In this document: positions 57,884 to 64,000 of the stretch, piece by piece
Layout: each line of letters begins with the position of its first letter
How positions within the stretch are numbered: position 1 is the first letter of the stretch
NCBI GenBank assembly: GCA_020726505.1
Contig: JAHLEZ010000032.1
Location: 496,001-560,000, forward strand
Length of the DNA stretch: 64,000 bases
Source of the DNA: Leptodontidium sp. MPI-SDFR-AT-0119
Taxonomy: Eukaryota > Ascomycota > Leotiomycetes > Helotiales > Leptodontidiaceae
Reading direction: 5' to 3'
The notes under the pieces: model-generated
Seen by the model: only the letters and a program-made list of their open reading frames with translations
Database searches by the model: none
Told to the model about the DNA's origin: nothing
Made by a program: the position numbers and the translations under genes

Positions 57884-58602
57884 AGGGTCTGCGATGGCGG
57901 AAATGGATTGAACTGCTGATTTTATTTTGCCGGGTAGACAATAGTTTGGGGAACAGCAGATACAGAAGACAGATTTACGAATATCATGATTAACGATTAT
58001 TACCTGCGACATTTTTAAGAGACCTCGTGAGCGGAGGAAAACATTCAACGATGTGCAAGCTCGATCGTGCAACCAAAGCAGTGTTCTTGATGCAACAACC
58101 GGGATGTATGTTGATCATATTTGCCAGAACCTTCTGGAATTAATTTGCAGTATTGACCTTCTGAGATGGTAACTAAAGCAGGAACGCTCCATCCCAGGAG
58201 ACTTCGATGTCGGTGGCGATGTCTATGAAGGACGGGTTGGGAGATCAAGGACATCGTTCGCCGTGACGTTAACTGGTAGAAAATTCATGCAACATCTGAA
58301 TTCAGCGTATTGATTTTACAAGAACGTAAGTCACTCGCTCGATCCCTCCTCTGCTTCGCACAACAACTTCAAAATGTAAACTCAATATGATAAGAGTTCC
58401 ACTCCTGATTCTCCGTTGTCCCTGGGTATCGATACGTCATCTATAAGCTGAAGTTCGATCACTCACCACTATTTCAGGGATATTTTAGTGATGGTGAATA
58501 GCGGGGAATATGATTCGCAGCATGCTATTATCCTGAGGTAGGCCAAGACCTCCACAAAGCTTCTCTTGCACAAGCTTCGGCTATGTTCCTCCTTCCTTAT
58601 GC
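57884..58602. other. intergenic, no supported gene
   Basis: May contain eroded 5' parts of the following transporter pseudogene, but none could be recognised. Confidence 0.4.
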
Positions 58603-59391
58603 TGACACCTTGGTCGACCCTCTGATCTCCCATTTCTGAATTGAGACCAATGAATTCAGGGTAAGTGATTTGAACTGACGTAATCCCGTTGAAGACGTGG
58701 TTTGGGAGCTTCTTTGGGAATTTATCGGGCGCCTTGCCTTTTATAGCTATTTTGACGGGTTATATGTCTAACTTATGCTTTGATTTTTAATGAGATAGAA
58801 ACTGGCTTTAGGTAGATAGTGGGACGTTCGACGTTCAAGTCAGATCCATATAAGGCAGAGGCACTGAGATTTGCGAAATCGAAGGCCATTACTCCTCGTT
58901 GGCATCAGATCTTCTTGGAGGGTATTCTCTGTATGTTATCTTGGGCTTCAATGGCTCACATCCAACCTCCAATATCCCGAAGATCGATCAATCCAACACC
59001 CTTCTCGGCAACTGGCTAGTCTGCATGGCCGTTTTCCTCGCCATCTCATCCCGCGAAATAATATCCAAAATCGTAGCGATCTGGTTCCCGGTGATGTGTT
59101 TCGTGGGTCTCGGGACCGACCACGTAATAGCAAACACGTACTTCATGCCCCTCGCCATCTTCCTCGGCTCACTGAAACCTCTCAATGTAGGGTACTACAT
59201 CTGGAAGAGCATGATTCCGGCGTTGCTGGGCAATATTGCGGGCGGTGGCTGTTTTGCGGTGCTGTGTATTGGTATTTGTTCTTGGAGGGAGAGGAGGTCG
59301 AGATTCATTTCGATGAGATGGGTGATGGGAGGAAGGACGTCTGTCCATTTGCTGAGAACAAGATGATGACTTGGAATGAGAGCTGTAAGCT
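58603..59391 (+). pseudogene. formate/nitrite transporter (FNT family) pseudogene
   Basis: Broken exons of an FNT channel are recognisable in order. First is DTLVDPLISHF, then an in-frame TGA at 58637, then IETNEFR. A normal intron 58661..58694 is followed by TWFGSFFGNLSGALPFIAILTG. Further on come SDPYKAEALRFAKSKAITPRWHQIFLEGI, then NWLVCMAVFLAISSREIISKIVAIWFPVMCF, GLGTDHVIANTYFMPLAIFLG, and VGYYIWKSMIPALLGNIAGGG. After a frameshift near 59250 AVYWYLFLEGEEVE continues. Besides the stop there is a shift near 58840, and the last intron apparently lacks an AG acceptor (TTCTCG before GCAACTGG). FNT proteins carry formate or nitrite across the plasma membrane; this copy cannot. The N-terminal part is not found. 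Confidence 0.85.
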
Positions 59392-60293
59392 GATATTTTA
59401 CTCTCCAAGTGTCCCAATGACCGAGCATATCACCAACACAAACCTGCGCATGACGAACGGCCATATTAATGGACATTCCCACAGTAAGCAAGATATTCAC
59501 CCCAACGAGCCCTCCAACCGGCCACTTTGGAACTCAGGCACCATCGCCGTGACAGGATTCGCAAAAGATTACCAAGAGAGAGACTGTGGCAGGAAAATTG
59601 GTGGTCGGGTGGGTGGGACGACTGCTTGAATAGGAAGAGAATAGCCTGAAAAACGGTGTTTGAGGAGTGTGTTTGGGTCTGTGATTGAGGAGTTGAGAGT
59701 TGAGACGTCACTATAGGCTGATTATTTGGTGTAGTGCCATGGGACGTAGAAGGTTTAGTAGCTGTTTCTCGTAGGCGAGTAGGATTTTAAAGTGGTTATG
59801 CTCGAAAATGGAAGTAGGGGTGATTTCTGTTGGAAATATTTGAAGTCATGATCAAAATGATGAGGTAGAAAACAGAATTGCGTGGATAATGTCAGAATGT
59901 GAAAGGGGTCTGTGGTCGTGTAGTAAAGTATTCCGGTGTTTCTTGAGAGATGTTTGCTGTAGAATTCACAAGATTGGGAATATTCACCTCGGATCTTAGG
60001 AGTAGAAACAAAATGGACAAGACCATTACTCAAACTCTTCATATCTATACACAGCGAACGCCATTTTCATTAAGGGCCGGGCCATTCCACCGCGGCTCGT
60101 CTACTTCACAGATTCCAAAATACATAAAAAGGTTTCCATGATCTTTCTCTCCCCATGCCTAAAAATAAATTCGAATCAATCATCCTCTGCTCATCCCCGC
60201 CCCGTACCCGCAAAATGGCAGCAAAAAAAAAACAATGCCCGGCTTGCCCAAGACGACAATGTGGAGTTATTGGTCGTGGCGAGAAGGGGTTAT
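59392..60293. other. intergenic, no supported gene
   Basis: 3' flanks of the transporter relic and of the convergent secreted-protein gene. No motif stands out. Confidence 0.45.
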
Positions 60294-62187
60294 TTAAACG
60301 CCGAGGGCGGCGTTGAAGGCATCAGCTGAGGCTTGGCCTGTTACGGCAGCTAGATAACATGTAAGTTTTGAGGTTCATGACATAGATGGGAGGAAGAGAC
60401 ATACCAGCGGCACTCTGGGCAGATGCACAGGCATCGAGAGCTGCGGCGTCAGCCTTGCACTTGGAAGCAAGTTGCTGGCAGATGAAGTCGGAGATGACCT
60501 TGATGTTCAAAGCCGATCCATGGTTGAAATCAGCGTTGTTGACAGCTTGGAAAGAAGCTTCCTTGCGGCCGTCGAGTCCGACAGCGAACTGGACAGCAGG
60601 GTTCGAGCACGAGCCGAAGTCAAGTGCTTGACGCTTGGTCTTCTTTGCGGAGGCTGCTGCGTTGCATGCCTTTTCTTGTTCACCGCATTGTCCGACACCA
60701 CCAGCAAGAGCTCCTGAGTTGGCGGCGTCTGCGCAAGCATTGTTCTGGATGGCGCCTGAAAGGATTGATTAGTTCACTGTTGGTGGCTGGTGGGAGATGG
60801 AAGAAAAGGGGACGTACAGGATCTTTGGAGAGCAGCACCGATGTTCACGAAGGTTGCACCGTTAACAGAGAATGGGCGGTCACCGGTGGACTTAATTACA
60901 GCTGGGGCGGCTCCTCCGAGCGCTCCAGAGAAGGTTTGGACGTTGGCTGTGAAGTGTCAGCAATGATCTGCCGAAACTAGAGTGGATATGCTTACATCCA
61001 GCAGCAGAATCCGTAGCGGCATCAGTTGCAACAGCCTCGGCTGCATCGGCAGTCTATCGATTTATCAGCTTATTTGTTCTCCGGCTTCTGGGTTGGCCGT
61101 GGAGGGGATTTGCTCATTGCCATATAGGGGTAAGGGTAGTGGGCAAGAAAATGAGGTGGGAACTCACAGCAGAGGCGGCGGCAGTCTCTCCAGCAACAGC
61201 ATCCTGTCCTTTGATTAGAACTTGTCTCGAATCGCCTTGTGGGCTTTCAGTGGATCTCTTCTAGCATCCCTTCTGATTCGGCCCAAACATGGAAACCAAA
61301 CGGGGTAGACTTACAACAGTAGTAGTGGCAGTGACGACAGCAGGGCAGGCACTGACGACGGCAGAACCATTTCCAACGGCGGCGGTCTCGTTAGCTGTTT
61401 GCCTGTTAGTCTCGCCGTTGAACGGGAACGAAATCTGAAGATAATCTTACCAGCTGCTCCACCACCGACGGCAACTCCAGCGACTGCGGCTTGGATTTCA
61501 GCCTCGGTGGCATCGTTGACGAGAAGGTTTTGGGTGAAAATGCATCCCTCAGCATCATTGGCGTCGTCGCAAGTATTTCCAGCAGCGGTTGGATCACCGA
61601 TCTAGACGAGTTAGCGTGAGGTATGGAATGGCAAGCGGAGGACTTGCCTGTCCTGGAGCGAAAGTTCCAGAGAGAAGAGCGTCAAGTGGGTTGCCACCAA
61701 TAGCAGCAATTTCTTGAGCGAGGCGAAGAACAAGTGCCTTGTTGTCGGCTGCAGCATTCTCGGAGGCGGGATCTTGATGTTGAGTGAGAGCCTGGATCTC
61801 TGCGTTGACGGCAGCATCAGTGCAAAGGACGCTCTTCTGTCCAACGGCACCAGTGTTTCTCTCCAAAGCAGCGAAAATCAATGCGTCGACTTGAGCCTGT
61901 ACATCTCCAGCAGCCTTTGCGTTAGTGAAAGCACGATCAGCTGTGGCCTGGTGAAGACAGTCCAAGTTGGTGATCTTTCCAGCCCCTGCGGCAGCGGCGG
62001 CATTGCCCAAAAGGCCGAAAACTGGGTCCACGATACCATCTGGGTTGTCGAGGTTCAAGCTGGCGCGGACACTAGTGAGGAACTTGGCGTGGGATTGTTC
62101 CTGGGGAACTTCTCTGCGCATCTTTGTGGGAGCAGCAGAGGCAAGGCCGAAGAAGGCGAGGAGAACGGTGGCGGTTTCGTACTTCAT
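60294..62187 (-). CDS. conserved alanine-rich secreted protein, eight exons
   Basis: Minus-strand exons 62187..61648, 61601..61451, 61394..61315, 61203..61168, 61053..60996, 60946..60818, 60755..60405 and 60349..60294 give 466 residues with phase kept throughout. Residues 1-18 (MKYETATVLLAFFGLASA) are a signal peptide. The body is Ala-rich with regularly placed cysteines (NLDCLHQATADRAF, VLCTDAAVNAEIQALTQHQDP, NTCDDANDAEGCIFTQNLL, NAACADAANSG-like and SKCKADAAALDAC contexts), consistent with a disulfide-bonded extracellular or wall protein. I recognise the overall style as a conserved fungal secreted family but know no function. The first intron (61602..61647) uses a GC donor (CAG/GCAAGT) with a GCTAAC branch site. 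Four of the exons are only 36-129 bases long. Confidence 0.8.
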
Positions 62188-64000
62188 GATTGCGGTCGTG
62201 TAGAGATCGATGAAAGAATTGATAAATAGACAGTTAAAAGAAGGACCGGCCTAAGTGAGTGTTGAAAATTGCAATAAAGAATGTCAGAAGGGGAAGTTCA
62301 CAGAACTGGGGAGATAAAGAATGTATAGTGAACTGGAAGAGACTGAATAATGCGATGAGGAAAGAAACAGCAATGCAGAGTGGACGAAGGCCTCTTATAG
62401 CTTGAATCATCGAGGTTGGCGAAGTCTGGATCAAACCCGCGCCAAGCATAGTATCCTGCTCCTGTCACCCTGAACACTAACCTCATTACTGCAATGCAGA
62501 TCATGCCTGGAGAACATGGCGTTTCTCACCCGTTCCTCCTCCCGATTCTCAGCCGCTCGACCCAATCGCCGCATGCCCTGAGCGGCATGGCTCTTGCTTG
62601 GGCGCGTCTGCAGCTTGCACATTGGCCAAGAACGAGGGCTGCGGAATAAGAAGACCGATCAGATCCTGCCGCTAACACCAGGAAGATGGATCTCCGGGTA
62701 TCAGACGGTCTCAAGCATCGGATGAGAGGGGAGGTGTAGGGGAGGTGTAGGGGAGGCTTGCCCACCACGTCCTAGTGTCTGGAATGAGGGACTCCTCGCG
62801 ATTGATGCGCGCGGAGGAGAACCTGCAGAGTCAAGGTCATACCTGTCGTCAACTGGTGCCTTTGCGAATTTCAGCCTCGGATGCGCCGTTGAGATGAACA
62901 GATCGGATGGACGGAGAATTCATGGGACGGATGTCGTCTCGAAGGGGACGTTGAGTTTGAGCTCTCGAGGCGAGATTGTCTGAGAGGCTGGTTGTGAGAC
63001 AGACACGTGATCGTCAGGGGTAGCGAACGGACCCAAGAAGCGCTTCGAGATGAAGGAGACCCATCCAAACTGGGATATCAGACTCGAAACCCCACATTAA
63101 TCCAGTTCTCACCATTGTCGTCACCCATCCGAAGTTTTCATGCTTCACTAGTATCATTAATCGTCCTTCAATGTTGGAAGAAGAGGCGACCCGGCCTGCA
63201 AATCTTGGGAAATCTCTAGACGATTGACGAAACGACTGTATCTTGCGAAATGTGCTCATTCTTTGCGGCTCATTTTTTTTTTCTTTTCGTTCATGGCCCT
63301 AGTAATCTGGCAAGCTATTGAAAAGAGCTCGAGTTAAGCTCTCGCACAGGCCTGTTGCCATATTAATCTCCTTTAGCGGTCCCGCTGTCAGTCCGAACTT
63401 TAGTTCGATTGACTTCTCGAAAAGGTTTGAGCTTATCTTAGAAAACTGCAGAAACGCAGATTTTCTCCCAGGATGGTATTTATTTGCATAAAGTGGATCT
63501 GAAAGTATAATATCAGATGAATTATGAGTCTGGACGAACACACTTTCATGGCATGAATCGAAACGTTCAGTCGAGATCATGAGTCCCGTTACCCCACCGA
63601 TTTTGCATGACTGTCGGTAGCGAGGCAGGACGATCATATGCTCTTCGTTTTGACCAGTGTCGATGAGAAGACGAAGCTTAATTCTGACGCATGATTAATA
63701 TTGGATGGAAGACGGAAAATTACACCTGGATCAGAATGCGCCGAGGCCTCCTGCGTCTGCACAAATCGCGTACAACTTCCAGTTCAAAGACGTCGTTGCA
63801 GGTTTCTGTGTCCCAGAAACCTTATAAAGTGGTTCAGAAGTGTCACAAAGTTGAGGTCGAACTTTGGTAACGAGCGCTTGAAGGATGTTCAGTTCTTCAC
63901 AAATGTTACATGAGTACACTCAGATGCAATAGTCAATTCGGTTGGTTGATATCGGGGTAAAGATGGGAACATCAGTTTCCGCGCCTCCAAAACATGCAGT
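62188..64000. other. right end of window, no supported gene
   Basis: Promoter of the secreted-protein gene and then 1.5 kb with only short frames. A GGGAGGTGTAG unit is repeated at about 62728-62757. No RNA gene or transposon recognised. Confidence 0.45.

Overview
The window is nuclear DNA of a filamentous ascomycete (Pezizomycotina). Genes carry short GT-AG introns of about 45-110 bases with CTRAC-like branch sites. There are three Zn2Cys6 regulators, a HET-domain gene, an NLR-type STAND gene, many sugar porters and CAZymes, and a LINE and other relics with RIP-like stop codons. Order, class and species cannot be fixed from sequence alone.

Layout. 1-1.1 kb: HNH-nuclease gene, cut by the window edge. 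2.0-7.8 kb: a complete but inactivated LINE retrotransposon with a 14-base target-site duplication, inserted into an open reading frame. 8.4-17.8 kb: a sugar/glycoside-use group, consisting of a MFS porter divergent from a secreted saponin-hydrolase-like protein, a Zn2Cys6 regulator and a GH43 glycosidase; the shared promoter holds four CCGGGG boxes. 19.6-23.1 kb: an NLR with an alpha/beta-hydrolase effector domain, NB-ARC and eight 42-residue TPR repeats. 23.7-25.6 kb: a second sugar porter. 27.5-34.7 kb: a BTB-like gene with a damaged tail, a Zn2Cys6 regulator and a HET gene. 35.1-36.5 kb: a solo LTR and a minisatellite. 36.9-38.7 kb: an SDR gene and an aldo/keto-reductase relic. 41.1-43.8 kb: a GT90/CAP10 glycosyltransferase, followed by a dynamin fragment. 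45.4-50.1 kb: a frameshifted Zn2Cys6 regulator, a repeat-peptide precursor and a UstYa/DUF3328 protein, which together look like a small dikaritin-type RiPP locus. 53.3-55.3 kb: a third MFS porter. 56.07-56.26 kb: a tRNA-Ser(GCU) gene interrupted at two non-canonical places by GT-AG insertions. 57.4-62.2 kb: a small cysteine-containing secreted protein, a formate/nitrite transporter pseudogene and an eight-exon alanine-rich secreted protein.

The two most unusual items are the tRNA-Ser gene and the precursor plus UstYa pair. Removing a 54-base and a 56-base spliceosomal-looking intron from the tRNA gene restores a textbook 81-base serine tRNA, although one intron splits the D-loop/A box and the other the anticodon stem. 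The precursor has a signal peptide and five copies of LYFRGYKI(N/I)K separated by X-Ala/X-Pro dipeptide spacers, and it lies next to the enzyme type that cyclises such cores in fungal RiPPs.

All exon coordinates were derived by reading splice sites and phase by hand. No transcript or homology search was available.
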